Translations under genes and position numbers: made by a program
The notes under the pieces: generated by a model
What the model saw: only the letters and a program-made list of their open reading frames with translations
Told to the model about the DNA's origin: nothing
Database searches by the model: none
In this document: positions 1-13,642 of the stretch, in pieces
How positions within the stretch are numbered: position 1 is the first letter of the stretch
Layout: each line of letters starts with the position of its first letter
DNA from: Azolla caroliniana
Taxonomy: Eukaryota; Polypodiophyta
Direction of reading: 5' to 3'
DNA length: 64,000 nucleotides
Assembly: GCA_043228905.1 (NCBI GenBank)
Contig: JBHGNT010000008.1
Coordinates: 3,286,001 to 3,350,000 of the forward strand

Positions 1-1835
1 GAAAAAAGGTGATAAATATAAATGTAAATGTATGGCTCCGTGAAATAAAAAGAGAGTTTGCTATATACTAATTGAAAAAATTCCAAAAACCATACTAAAG
101 AGAGAATGATACATGCCCAAAGAAAATATAGTTGAAATAATTTCATCGATGTTTTGCACTTCCAAAAGGAAATTTGGGTTGTGTAGGAGTTTAGGTGCTC
201 TGTTATCGTTAAAAAACAATCTTAAACCTATCATGGTACTTGTACTAAAGTTGAGGATTCATGATGCTATTTAGGTGAAAGGAGGACTTGGAATGACAGC
301 ATCTCATTGGGCGGGTTGCATTTTTTGAATCGATGGGCTTTGGTGAACCATGTACCAGATTGAAAAAGCATTATAAATACACCATCTTGTAAGTGTATTT
401 TTCAGCTAAATTAAAGTCTCATCATTTAAAAACTTTAGTAACTAGTAACTAATTAGATTATCAGATCATGTGATGGTTGCATAGAAAACAATGTTGCATC
501 CCCATTGAGAATGAAGAAATACGTCTAAAGAGCAAATAGCACGTTCCTTTTGGTATTGTAGGCAAATTTTTATTTGTGAACACGTGGTCATCAAACAGCT
601 AGTTGCATTTAGTACACTACACGATATGGAAAGGATATACAATGCAAATTATGGGTCGGCTGTTGTCAAGATTGAGCATCTTCGATTAGATGTAGTGTCA
701 AACGAGTGATTACAAATTCCTCTGCTTTTAATGAACCACATAAAGCCTCATTTCATCTGGGTCTAGACAAAAATGCAAAAGAAATAATGCTATATTAATG
801 ATATCCTATGTTCAGCAATTCCCCAAGGTAATCCTTGTTTTGTGAGAATTTTGGATCTTGGATAGTCAAAATTCCTAACTATTCTCTGATGTTCAAGTTG
901 GCATTCTCATAGATTGTGGCATCAGGCTATTTACTTAGGTGCAGCAACATAGGAACCCACCTTGTATTTAACTGAGGTTAGTGTGAGAGGCATGAATTAT
1001 AAGGACATCAATTATGCATACAATGCTAACCAGGGCTAGGTAGGCGATTTCTTCTTGAAGAGCTGTCTCTATATGATTTCACAATATTTACCTCTTCCAT
1101 AGAAGGTGCTATGCTCATGTGAAATGTTAATGTTGAGAAGCTATCCAAAGTACTAGATGCAAATAAGCTATTACAAAGATCAGAAACTAAAGCATTTGAG
1201 AAACAAAAAAGACAAAGAATGAGAGCTGTTTTTTTTTTCTGATTCGTCAAAAAACTGACTGTGTAATCAAGGCAATCAAGGCATACCTTGTGCAGCCAAT
1301 GTATTTCATGCATTCCCATCTGTATATATATGTATCTATTCAGCCACCTTCATACCATCTCTTAATTGGGCACGAGCTGAAACAATCCCACGTTAAAGGG
1401 TGTCTTTCCCCCCTTTTGTCTAGTTTCATTTTTTGGGTAGGACGAACATATGTGAATTAGGGGAAATCTTGCAGATCCATCGTATTTGCCTTTCTCAAAA
1501 TCCCACATTCATGCATGTTATCCAACTTTCCTGAATCATCAGAGCATTTCCCCCATGGATCAAAAAGTTAGTTGGCAAGCCTATTGAAATAGCAGCTTAA
1601 ATATATAGCCATTGATGATACATACTATATGTGACATCTTCCACAAATATATGTCAAAAACCAAGCTTCCAACGAATATTAATCTCCTTAATTGGCTAGG
1701 ATTTGTAGGTGTCGGTTTTCTATACAAAGAAGTTATAGCGTGATTGCTAACATATCATTTTTGAAACGATCATTTTAGACATTTCAGTTTTTCGTTTGTT
1801 TAATCTCAGGTAGAAATAGTGTCCATCAGCTATTC
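1..1835. other. Intergenic spacer, nothing recognised
   Basis: AT-rich sequence with only short open frames in all directions. I see no conserved protein motif, tRNA-like fold or clear terminal repeats. The longest frame (1026-1319, minus strand) has no recognisable domain and is treated as chance. Confidence 0.5.
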
Positions 1836-1839
1836 AGGG

Positions 1840-2785
1840 AGCATCTCACTTGACCCATCATTTAAAGAGGCATGAGATTGAGAAAATTCAAAAGATGTTT
1901 TTAAGGAGGCAATTAGGAGTTAAATGCACTACCTCTTACCAGGTTATGCTCTTGGAAACAGGTGTCCGGCCCATAGAAATATTGGCACTTCAAAGAGTAT
2001 ATAGATACATTACAAAGGTCAAGAATACGTTGAATCATTTGATTACCACATATTGCTTGGAAGGTTGGATGTAAGCTACAAAAGAATCATAAAAGTAAAA
2101 TTCTCTCATCCGGTTGGGCTGTTGACATAAGAAAATGGTTTAGAAGATGGGTGTGTGGATGATCTTTTAGAGCTTTCAAGTGATACTATGTAGTATTTAA
2201 TTATTGAGGAAAGGCTGGTGGAATCATTAAGGATGAAGTGGGAAGATGCTAAGAGGACAAAGCTAGAATACTACATTGCAAATGTCAACCTTGAATGTCG
2301 GTCTCAATATAAAGCAAGAATGCCTATTGATCGTATCAAACCTTATCTCATTACCAATATGAGTTGTAATGCTCGTAGAGCCCTTACACTACTTCGCACT
2401 AGATCTCACAAGTTAGGTATTGAAGTTGCACCATGGTATCAAAATGTAACGAATTTGAAGGCTTGTAAAGTATGCAATGAAGGCACGGTAGAGGATGAAT
2501 GTCACTTGCTCTTCACATGCTCGGCATATAGTACAATTCGTTCAAGATATGGTAGCATACTAAGAGGGAGTGATAACTCTAAGTGTCATACTTAAGACAC
2601 CACCTAGAAGGTTGAGCTAATATGTGTATGCTTTATTCACGCATAGAGGCTTTGTTCTTCAATGTACGAATACCCCTTTTTAGGAAGGAGACACATATCA
2701 AGAAAACATGCATACTTTGGTCCCATAGGTCAAAATTGTCCTCTTTATGGATGATAAAAATTCTAATTCTAATTCTAATTCTTAG
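1840..2785 (+). mobile_element. Decayed LINE retrotransposon, 3' end of ORF2
   Basis: Two broken frames encode the C-terminal part of a non-LTR reverse transcriptase ORF2. The first (about 1846-2072) has the post-RT motif LLETGVRPIEILALQRV. The second (2218-2595) ends in a zinc-knuckle-like CKVC...ECHLLFTC pattern, as in the C-terminal knuckle of many plant LINEs. A second copy at 20.1-21.4 kb has the matching motif LLETRLLPIEIMTMERV, so both belong to one family. Stops and frame breaks (around 2072-2218) show it is dead. The element probably ends in a short ATTCTA tandem tail at 2761-2784, a common form of LINE 3' end. The 5' part, including the RT core and endonuclease, is missing, as expected from 5' truncation. 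Confidence 0.75.
2761..2784 (+). repeat. Simple ATTCTA tail, likely LINE 3' terminus
   Basis: About four units of a TTCTAA/ATTCTA hexamer lie just downstream of the decayed LINE ORF2 end. Terminal simple repeats in place of a poly(A) tail are known for several plant and animal LINE clades, so this probably marks the 3' end of the insertion. Confidence 0.5.
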
Positions 2786-2789
2786 GTGG

Positions 2790-4010
2790 TTTTGGATGAG
2801 CATAAGATTCATCTCGTGGTGATGTATAGCTTCCTATATGTATCTCCCTTGGCATCAATATTTGAGTGTTGTTTTTTGCCCAGTTTAGTTTTTAACCCTA
2901 GTTACTTTGATTGGGCACTCCAAAGAAGACTCCATGGAAACCCCATTGAAAAAACCGCACGGATGATAATGGGTCTTTTAGAGTATTGTACATTAGTCTA
3001 CCATACTCTAGAATCCCCCTTGCGATCCTCTCACTCTACTTATACTATATTCCCACTAAATTGTTGATCATATTTTAACAGTTGAATAAAAGTGCATAAT
3101 GTAGTAAGTATACAGTCCTTTGGCTGATAGGAATGAAAAATATAGCAATAGAGAGTTCGTACAGTTGTAGGTCAATAAGCAATGTTGTCTCATAAAGACC
3201 AAAAGGTCATCCATTGGACCCTTACAACGTATAATGATATCTAGTAAAGAGAACACATACCGAGATTTGAATCGAGGTGTATGGGTTAGCGAAAGCATGG
3301 CTTACTAAAAAAACAGCACAATGGCAAACAAGAGTGCTGACCCTAGTTTGTACCCATGTTGGAGATCTTTCAAAAGTAGTCGTATCTCCCATTTGTTTCA
3401 TTTAAAAACAACAAAATGGCAAACATAGTGTTATTTCAATTTGACTCCACACACCCTCCAATAGCACAATTGGCAGATCTGTGCTTCTGTATCTTTGTGT
3501 GCGCATCTACGTTATGTCAAATTCTAACTGATGTAATGAGGTATTGAGCTACCCTATCACACTCTGGAGTGCATGAGAGAGAAAAGGAGATAAAGGATAG
3601 AGACATAGTTCACATGGTCGAGTTTGGTAACTACATTTGGACCTTCATGTAAGCTACTTAGATTTTGTTTACAAGAGTTATCAGTCTTTGCACGATGGAA
3701 CATGTTGATGCATCTTTAATGCTTCTACTTTGGCTTGTTTCATTGTCTTAGATATGGGGCCCATAACTAAGAAACAGAACGCTTTTCTTCTTTACCCTTG
3801 CGAATAATACACTCGCCAATCGCAAGGCTCTTTACTTGCAGAAGTTCTTCCTTCCTTGCAATCATTTTGGGATGTCGACGCCCAGGAGGTCACTTTCCAT
3901 CATGTGATTTGGGAGCATATTCATTACACGAGTTCCCACACTCATGACATTGCTTAACTTGATTGGCATGTGTGGTGTCTTCATAATGCTATCGTGACAT
4001 GTGACCTTAT
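2790..4010. other. Intergenic spacer, nothing recognised
   Basis: No convincing exon, RNA gene or complete transposable element is visible. Open frames here are short and lack motifs. Confidence 0.45.
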
Positions 4011-4018
4011 CCTTAGTG

Positions 4019-4089
4019 ATATACATACATACATACACACACACATACATACATACACACACACATACATACATACATACATACATACA

Positions 4090-4120
<31 letters not shown>
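4019..4120. repeat. CATA/CA microsatellite
   Basis: About 100 bp of ACAT and AC repeats, nearly pure in the second half. Read on the minus strand they yield Met-Tyr-Val-Cys frames, which are artefacts. The tract lies about 500 bp upstream of the ATX start codon. Confidence 0.95.
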
Positions 4121-4121
<1 letters not shown>

Positions 4122-4620
4122 GATATCGATACGATACCTATGGTTGAGTCGAGCTGAATTGTGCGGCACGATAGATTAGATATCCAGACAAGTGGAGTTT
4201 GTGTGATTGTCATGATATTGCAATGGGGACGATGTTAGAGTGTCAATTGCCATCCGAAGCGCGATGCGGAGTCATCATTGGTGATGCGGGCATGTGATCC
4301 GAAGTCGAGATCGGGGTAAGAGAGAGACGTGGTCCGATAACAAACTCTCGGATCGATGAGGGGAGGAGCCATTCATTCATTTCCGGAAGGAAGATGGCCG
4401 AGAAAATCGATCAGCCGAGAGAGAGCAGGGGAGGAGGTAAGAGGGACATAGCCAAGAAAAAAGAACATAGACATATATGTATGTACATACATACTATACT
4501 GTATATGTACATACAGTGTATGGAAGAAGAGGCAGGGGAAAAACAGAGAGAAATGATAGGAAGAGATGGAGCAGAAGAAGAAATATATTACCTGAAAGAA
4601 GAAGAGAAAAGCTGCAGGAA

Positions 4621-7600
4621 ATGAACACAAAACCCCGAACTGAAAGTGCTCTGCCTCTACCTCTGCTTTCTTCTTCTTCTTCTTCTTCTTCAAAGGAAGC
4701 TTCTGTTCTTCTCCCACCGCCATCGCTGCTCCTTCCCTCTCCTCCTCCTCCTCCTCTTCTCTCTAGCATGAAGTATGTCCCTGTTTCTCAGCTGTATACT
4801 ACTAGCCCCCCCCCTCCCCCGGCTTCACCCCGCTTCTGTTCCCGCCATCGCATACCCGCTTCTCAACCCCTTCTCTCCTCAGCTCAGATAGAAGAGGAAG
4901 CGCAGGGAGAAGACGACGACGACGACGAAGGATCAAACAGAGGAGGAGGAGGAGTAGGAGGAGGAGAAGACGACTATGCTAGTTCTCTGGCGGGAGCTTC
5001 TCGGGTAGAATGTCGAAATAACGCCACCAAAAGGTGTTCGCAGAGACGGAAGAAAGATCTGACAGAGATCCGAGGTAGAGGTAGGTTTCTTCAGGCTCAG
5101 AAGAAAAACAAGTATACCAATAAGAAGGATACGATGGTGATGAAGAAGAAGATCAAGGAAATGCCCAGAAGTGCGAGAGACAAAGATATCCATGGTGGAT
5201 CCGCTGAAGATCAGCAGATAGAGGTAAGCCTCGATTCTTCGTCAATCGATCTCTCTTTGCCCCAGAAAGGAATGGCCATGGATAGGCAGCTCCTATCAGA
5301 CGCAGAGAATTCAGAGGTTTTGGCTCGAACTCGAACTCGAACTCGAACTCAGGAAGAAGAAGAAGAAGAGGGGGAAGAAATAAGTAATCAACGAGACTTT
5401 TCAACTCAGAAAGAGAAGGACGCGGAGGGAAATTCTGAGGTTTCAACTCGGACTAGGGACAAAGAAGGAGAAGAAACCATAAAGCATAGAGCGAAAAAGA
5501 AGAATGTTGATGGGTTCTTCTCAGGATCAGGGAGTTTTGAGGTTTTGGCTCAGTCTGTAGTTCAAGGAGGAATAAACAATCAAAGAGGCGCTTTTTCGCA
5601 TGAACCTAAGAGTTTTGATAAGTTCCTATCCAAAGCAGAGAATTCTGAAGTTTCAGCACGAATTGGAGAGGAAGGAGTTGAAGCCATAAATCAAAGAGGT
5701 TTTTCAGCTGAGAAAGAGAAGAATGTTAATGGTGTTCTATCCAAAGAAGGGAATTCTGAAGTTTTGATTCGAATTCCAGATAAGAAATGCGAAGTGGTAA
5801 GCAATCAAAGAGATTCTTTAGCTCAGATATCAGGGAATTCTGAGGTTTCATCTCAAACTCTTGAAGGAGTAAGAAATCAAAAAGGCCTTTTCACTCAGAA
5901 AGAGGATAATGTCACTGGGTTCCTATTGGAAACTGAGAACTCTAAGCTTTCGGCTCGAAGTATTGAAGAAGAAGCAGAAGGCAGAACGAATCAAAGTTAC
6001 CCTCTGCATCATTGTAAGAGAGCAACTCGTGCTGATGCAAAATCTGATATGAATGTAAACCAGCAAACAGTTCTTGTATATGACACACATGAGGATGCCC
6101 CTACAGAATGTTCCAGACCATTGAGCTCACCACCAAAAGACTCCAATGAAGGTAGTTTCTTTGCTCTCTTAGATAATCATCATAAGTTATTATATTATTG
6201 TGATATCTTTATGTTAAAATGAATATAATGAAGACCATAGGGTTTCCCATTACTCTCCAGGTAATAATCATTTACTATCACGTCACTGTGATATCCGTTG
6301 TGTTGGAAATGGATCTATTGAAGATCATGAAAGGTATCCTGTTGGAGAAATAGAACATTTCTACAAGAGGCGGTGCAAGCAGGCACGGATACAGGGAGTG
6401 GAGAGTCCTAGTACATTAACTACATTTGAAAGTAGAAATCAGATATTTTCTTCAACTGCATTTGAAGACACTAATACGGATGAAAACATGAAAGATGCTT
6501 GTGCAGATGAGAATAAACTGAATTTCCCATTGAAATCAGAGACCAAAAAAACTAGTGGGTCAACAAAAAACTCCTCAAGGTGGTCTAGAGAGCTTATGAA
6601 TCTGATCACACATGGGTGCCTTATAAACGAGAAGAGTGGAGATGGAGTTGATCCTTCTTTTCCAAAGAGAAATAAGAGGAAGCTGCAGAAAGAGGATCAT
6701 TGTATCTCTCGAAAGCGTCCTCGGCTCGACTCTGTTTCTACCCATGATGCAAAGATATCATATAAAGAAGGTCAACCTAAGTGGAGGAAGTATGTTTCCA
6801 TTTTAACTGCCTACAATCTCATACATTTTTATATTCAGTTTTGAGACATACATGTGTAAAACTTTGTACATCGTAAAGTTGAAAGATAAATCAAGAGATC
6901 ATTTTAAACTTCCAGACTGACAAGGCTAGTCTGACACAGGGTTCAAGTTTCGTTTGTCTACTTTTATTTTGTTAAAGTAGGTTTTACCTTAAAGTTTTTC
7001 AGCACAGATTCCTGAGAGAAGCCTCAATAGAATTTCTGTAAGCAGCCAAATGCAAGGAAAAGACAAAATGTTGCTTGGTCCTTGTCTGCCATCTCTCAGT
7101 CGTGTTACAAGCATTTTGAGCAGCCTATAGTGTATCAACAGCAGTGCAGAATATCTGGTCCAGTATGATTAGCGTAGTAAAAAAACAATGGCCATTGTTT
7201 TCCATCCCTTCTGATGCTTACTGTCTCGTCTCTTCTTTAAAATATTATTATTATAATAATTATAAATTGTATATATATTCTTTCTAGGATCTTGCACACA
7301 TGGATTACTGCATGAGGAAATAGGATATAAATCCTTTCTGGCATCTGGAAGTATTCTTTCTGTAATTAAGATTCACACTTAGAGATCTTGGAAAATTTTA
7401 CTGAACCTAGAATGTTGACTATCAGAACACTGCCACATGTGCTAGATATATAGTAGTGGTAATAACAAAAAAGATATTTTATGTCTCACTACTTTCAGAT
7501 CTACTTTATTCTCGTCTCTCTACAGACGTGCTTATGCCATGTTTAACTCTTGTTGTTTTGTGCAGTGTAAATACTGTTTCTGCAGAGCCAACTGTGTTGA

Positions 7601-10600
7601 TTGGTTGTAAATGCAAGGTTCAGCTCTCATTATTTTGGCTTTTGTTGTGATGTACTTTGATTGTTGGTTGCACTGTACATTCAAATTTTATTCATTATTA
7701 ATGCAGGTATATTGGCCAGATGACAAGGATTGGTATACAGGTGTCATTAGTAAATATGATGCAGAGACCGGAAGGCATCGCGTACGATTCATTTTACTTG
7801 TTTACTTTAATTCTTGTATTCTCTATTTATTTTTGGAGTAAATTTTTTTCCGAAAGAAGTTATGACATAAGAAATGCTGCTAATATAAGTGCATGTGCAG
7901 GTTGATTATGAGGATGGGGAGCACGAAGAACTCATTCTCGCAAAAGAGCTGGTGAGACTTCATCTGACTGAAGAGGAAATGGCAGGGAGAAATTTGCTGT
8001 CTAGTGGTGAGACAGAGGAAAGTAAGAACCGGGAGTACCAGGAAATGACTGCATTGGCAACTGTATTTGAGGATTATCAAGAAGAATTTGGGCATGGTGA
8101 AATTGTATGGGCAAAAATTAAAGGTATTACCAATTTGATTCGTTGTCTCTTGTTTCTCATCAATTTTAAATAGGGTTGGAGAGCACGTGTCATATTTAAC
8201 CTTATTGGAAATAGTGCTCATGTAAGTTACCTATTCAACATTTCTGCCATTTCTTCTTCATTCATCTTCTTTCAGAATATCTCATCTATGTATACATGTT
8301 AACCTTCTTTTTTGTGATTTTTGCACTCCCGTTTTTTCTTTACCTTGCCTTCTGAATATGTATAGGTACTAGGTGGGCGCTGTGTTAAGATGTATAGAAG
8401 TGACTATATCCACTGCTAGTTCACAAAATCGAGTAAAAGAATGGTTCATGTTCTTCTGAGCCAAATCCGATTGTTTCCTGCACATGAATAGTTCTGCTTT
8501 TATATCTAGGATGTGGATTTTGCTTCAAACTCATGATAATCAATCAATCATAGGATCCAATAGATCAATAAGACTTGAGAGAGAATCAGACCTATGTACA
8601 TACGCATGCACACATACATACACACACGTACGTCCACACATATAGACATTAATTGCAAGTATAGTTTAAAAGAAAGGCTTGTATATCTAGAAAATGTAGG
8701 GGCCTCGAAGGTTTCCAGAGGTACAAGCATAAAATCAATTTAGTTCCTATGTCATGTAGAAGTGGATTCAGGCATATATGTCGAATTATGGGCTGCTTTA
8801 TTGTGATGTAGATGCTTGGGAGATCCCTGAAAAGCATTTTCAAATAATTTCTGATTTGCATATGGATTTTCTGTTAAGGTAGGTCATCCTATGTGGCCTG
8901 CCTTTGTGATGGACGAGGAACATGCAAATGCATGTGGATTGGATCCGCCTATCCGAGAATGCAGTCTTCCATTACAATTCTTTGGCAGTTATGATTATGC
9001 GAGGTGAGATGCATCATCTAGGAAGAACTTCTTTTGCTAATTTCATATTAATTAAGATGCTCCGAGTGTTGTATATTGATATCCTTATGAATGTTATATT
9101 TCATTGTTGAAGCACAATTAAAATACTAATTGCATTAGTAATCACTGTTGCATGACTTGAAGAATAAGCTCCAAGAATGCTATTTCTTTTTCGGAAGGCT
9201 TATTACGCAAGCTATATTCAAAATGTAAGAAAGTGGCTTTTGACCAAGCACTCAAGGAATCAGAAAGGTAAGATTTTGAGTGAACTAAGGGAAACATAAC
9301 TCACTTCTGTTTTTATGACATATGAGTCTCATTAATGATGCATTTTGTTCTACCAGGTACATGAAGGAGGGTAAACTTCCAGATATGATGTCATCGTTGC
9401 AAGAGGAAGTGAATAACTCTATTCAAAATGAGAAACAGGATGAAACAAGTGAAGAAGATGAGAACTTCATTGGTGATGAGCAGAGCTATAAAGTAAAAAA
9501 AGGTGTTCATAACCTTGTTACATTTCCGATTGACTTGGGAGATCTTAAGGTTTTGAACTTGGGGAAAATTGTGAGAGACTCGGAAAATTTCCACACCGAG
9601 AATCAGATCTGGACTGAAGGCTATACTGCTGTTCGTAGGTTTCCTTCAATTAAGGGTGAGTTTTAGATCTCATAAAATTCCATGCGAGTATATCTTATTG
9701 CCTCTTTCTTAGAATTGGATAAGGAACTATTGTATGCAGACCCGGGCAAACTAGCCAACTATGAAATGGAGGTAACCAAGGATCCTAATGACAGGACAAG
9801 GCCACTGTTCTTTATAACTTTCGATGATAATGAGCTGGTAATGACTTGTGATTATTATTATTTTAGAAATAAATCTAGCCAATGTCTTCTATTTCTGACC
9901 TCTGCTCTGATATTTTTATAAATTTGGATTGCAGGTGGAAGGATCCACTCCATCTAGTTGCTGGAGAATCATATATCAAAAACTAGACAAAATCAGGGAA
10001 AGATTGGGATTGCATCCTGACAGGAAACGACATCCAGGAGAATTTATGTTTGGGTTTACCAATCCACAGATATCAAAACTCATTCAGGCATTTATCTTGC
10101 TATTGTTCTTTTTAATGAACCAGATAGTTTGGTTGATGAAGCACATCATCAATAGCCATTTCAAGATGTCTTGAGCATGTGGTGATTATTCTCCTGTGAT
10201 AATGCAGGCATTGCCTTATGCAAGAGCATGCTTCAAATTCACTGGATGGTTTGACAAAAAGCCCACAGATTACTTGGAACAACTAATGCCAGCAGGTTAT
10301 AAACCTATCGAAGTAGATTGGAAGCATGCTGATAGGTGCGGGGTTTGTGGTCTTGACGAGGTAAAGCTTCTTCACATACCAAGTCAACGGTTTCCTCCAG
10401 CATAGGTTGTTTTATCATACATTTTTGGTATGTTTCAGGAATACACGAATAACCTCTTCTTGCAGTGTGATAAATGCCGGATTCTGGTGATTTATTATTC
10501 TGTTTTTAAGAATTTGTATATACTCTTATCAAGATATTGTTCAATAATAGAGTGAAAATTTACAGGTTCATATGCACTGTTATGGGGAATCTGAACCACC

Positions 10601-13600
10601 AAATGGGCATTTATGGTTGTGCCAACTTTGTCGTCCAGGAGCTCCAGCAAAGAGTCCTCTATGTTGTCTTTGTCCGGTCCAAGGTTTGTAAAGTAGGGAA
10701 TTGTTTTGCTACATTATGGTTTAATTCCTGCCAGATTCACATGCAATTTGAACATGTGCAAATACTTCCTATCATTGGATGCATCAAACTCTAGGTTTAT
10801 GCTTGCCAGCCCTTTATGCGTAGTCCTGTTTTCCACAATAATATAGCCAAATCAAGTTTTAAGACTATAGTAATCCTATGGTATGTAATTGCGCTAAGGT
10901 ACTTGACTGTGACAGGAGGAGCCATGAAGAGGACAACTGATGGCCGTTGGGCACACCTTACTTGTGCCATGTGGATTCCAGGTATATCGATCTTCATCTG
11001 AGATTTTTTTTATTTTTTTTTGCTACTCAGCATCCTGCTCATTTGGGTTTTCTTCTTAAACTTCAGAGACATGTTTTGTGGATGTTAAACAAATGGAACC
11101 CATTGATGGGCTAAAATCAATCAATAAGGTAAAATGTGTATTTAGTAACGTTATGTGCTACTATTAGATATTGATTTGTGTTGCATGATCATGGGTTTGT
11201 ATGCAGTAAGTTGGAGCAATAGAAGGGATTGATTATAACTTCAATCAGATTTTGGTTGCTGCATTTGCATTTATATTTTCTCATCTTCCTTTGTCTGTCT
11301 GTGTCTACTCTTCAGGAAAGGTGGAAACTGACATGCAATATTTGCAAGGTACCTTATGGAGTCTGTATACAGGTCAGTTTCGAATGCTTCTTTTTTCAAT
11401 TATTAATGGTTTCCTTATTCTCATCTCTTTAATATCATTTGCAGTGTTCTGAGCCAACTTGCTATGCTGCATTTCATGTGCTTTGTGCCAGGTCATCTGG
11501 CTTTGTTCTTGAGGTATAAATAACATCTCAGTGCTAGTTCAAATATTATTATATGGCACTTAATCAATCTTTATGTTGAGTTTTGAGTCTGCAGTCGTTA
11601 TAACAATTGTGCTATCCAATTTGATGGCCCCTTCTTGATATTCTTGTACAGAGTGATTGGTCTCATATGCATCTATATGTCAAATCTTTATAGTCTTGTT
11701 ATGCTTAGCAGCATACCGAAGAGCATAGCTATCATCTCTACTTTTATAGGATAACGTGGCTCATGACCTCTTGATTGTATTATGTCTCTATTTTGTGGGT
11801 TTCAACCTTTATTGACATAACCTATCATAATATAATTGTATTACCAAAAAGCTGAGAATACACATACAGGTTTTGGAGGATCCATCTCATAAGCACAGGG
11901 CTAATCATGAGGAAGTCGACCATCCTGTTCAGCTCTTATCATATTGTAGGAAGCATCGGCAACCCAAAGTAGACAGGGAGCAACTGATCTCTACTATGAA
12001 ACAGGATATTGATGGTGGTTATGACTATTGCCCGCCTAAAAACATTTCTGGCTGTGCTCGAACAGGTAAATACTTGAACCGCTGGCAAGAAAAATCAGGC
12101 ATTAATTTCAGTGGGAAGTTTAAATTATAATGTGTTCTGCTGGATGTGATAGAACCCTACAATGGTGCCACAAGGCGGGGTCGCCAAGAACCCGAGGTGA
12201 GAGCAGCTGCATCTGCAAAGAGATTGTATGTTGAAAAAATGCCATACAAAGTAGGTGGGTTCTCTAGATGGGCTCAGAGTGATTCAGATATTTCCCGGAA
12301 GTTTTCTCAATATGCCTTTCAAGCAAGACAGTTGCAAACAAGAAGAACATTGTTAAATGAGGGGGATCCCAAAGTTGTGATACCTAGAATAAAGAAAAAT
12401 GAACCTGAGGATTCCTTGAGTGTTTATTCTGTAGCTGACAAGTACCATCACATGTGTTCCTCAATGAAGCATAGGCTAACTTTTGGTGAGTTGTTTTGCC
12501 ATCAAGAAAACGTTGTGCAAAGAGTTTCTGCAATCATCTAGTGATTAACTTTTTGATTTTCCATTTTCAAGGAAAATCAGCAATCCATGGATGGGGAGTT
12601 TTCACAAAGCAAAACCATCGAGCAGGAGATATGGTATGGCCTCACACAAATAAATACTTTGTACACACTGTTTTTTAACATAAACTGATCTTTCCATTTG
12701 CTTTGATCATTTTAATAGGTCATAGAATATGCTGGTGAAATGGTTCGACCCATAGTAGCTGATTTACGAGAAAGATATATTTACAACACATTGGTGGTAG
12801 GATCTAGGTTCATATTGCTTTTTCACTGTTCTAAAAGCTATTCAACTTATTACTTGAAGAAAAACTGTGTTAATTCAGGGTGCAGGCACATATATGTTTC
12901 GAATAGATGATGAACATGTTGTCGATGCTACACGTGGGGGGAGCATTGCACATTTGATCAACCATTCTTGTGAAGTATGTTGTCATCATCTGTCTTCATG
13001 GCTAAAAGTTTTCTAATATATAGAGCTTACCTGATATATATGTGTTTTGGAAGCCAAATTGTTTCTCGAGGGTTGTGACAATCGACAGTGAAGAACATAT
13101 CATCATATTTGCAAAAAGAGACATAGAAGAAGGAGAGGAGCTAAGTTATGACTACAGGTCCGTATCTTATGTTCTCATCTATCTTTCCTTGTATATCCTG
13201 TGTTTTGTAATTGCATCTGGATGCAATTTCTATTCTATTGTGCAATGTTAAGCTTCGTGATATGAGGAATAGTTATCATATGAGCAGAGTTTTGTTTTTT
13301 CTTTTTCTTGTGCACTTCTATATCTGGCCCTATTGATTATGCAAAATAATGTGAGCTAATGGTGCATTTATTGTTTATGTATGTAGAGTTCATTTTGTAT
13401 AAAATCTGTGTAAAATATGCATCCATCTGTGTAAATTTTGTTGCCAAGAAATTCTCTTTGTTGCTTGTCTTAACTCTTCTTCATCAAACAGATTTACATC
13501 GAAGGGTGAACAGTTGGAATGTTTTTGTGGTTTCCCATCATGTCGAGGTTTTGTGAATGTTGACACTGCTGATGAGGATCAAGGAAAGATTCGGGTACCT

Positions 13601-13642
13601 TGCAATGAAATCGTTGCATGGATTCCCCCAACCTGCATATAA
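4621..13642 (+). CDS. ATX1/ATX2-like: Trithorax-like histone H3K4 methyltransferase (ATX1/ATX2 type)
   Basis: Exons I read: 4621-6151, 6261-6789, 7566-7617, 7707-7781, 7901-8123, 8883-9003, 9163-9267, 9357-9655, 9740-9837, 9935-10087, 10208-10360, 10439-10486, 10566-10683, 10916-10981, 11067-11128, 11316-11372, 11445-11513, 11870-12065, 12153-12485, 12572-12633, 12719-12796, 12879-12974, 13054-13157, 13492-13642. They sum to 4779 nt with consistent phases, about 1592 residues. Domain order is diagnostic of ATX1/2: Tudor-like [12 protein letters not shown] (about 705), PWWP with [13 protein letters not shown] (about 803), FYRN (about 940-1000), FYRC (1000-1065), PHD plus extended PHD with ordered Cys/His (1105-1255), SET (1430-1543) with [11 protein letters not shown], the NHSCEPN cofactor motif and the SYDYR tyrosine, and post-[11 protein letters not shown]. 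The family methylates H3K4 in the nucleus at active genes. The upstream ATG at 4477 lies in repeat-like leader; 4621 or 4768 is a more likely start. The protein exceeds the usual length of about 1060 because exon 1 is expanded. Intron 10 appears to use a GC donor. Confidence 0.93.
5281..5990 (+). repeat. Coding degenerate tandem repeat in ATX exon 1
   Basis: Seven recurrences of a motif around (E/G)NSEV(L/S)xR, followed by an acidic stretch, (I/S)NQRG or NQRD, FS, and (Q/E)KEK(N/D)V-like residues. The cores start near 5307, 5431, 5531, 5638, 5751, 5833 and 5937, so the unit is about 28-41 codons. Copies have diverged while staying in frame. The repeat covers roughly residues 221-457 and is predicted to be disordered and highly charged. 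I know no such block in Arabidopsis ATX1 or ATX2. Confidence 0.8.
8584..8646. repeat. Imperfect CATA/CA microsatellite in ATX intron 5
   Basis: A degenerate run of ACATAC and CACACA units inside the 759-bp intron between exons 5 and 6. Its reverse complement gives a spurious short frame. Confidence 0.7.

Noticed and set aside
3862-4213. Minus-strand open frames rich in Met-Tyr-Val-Cys
   Set aside because: They are translations of the CATA microsatellite and have no coding signal.
4477-4620. Upstream extension of ATX exon 1 to the ATG at 4477
   Set aside because: The extra 48 codons come from a TACATA repeat and a basic leader without family resemblance. The ATG at 4621 or 4768 fits better.
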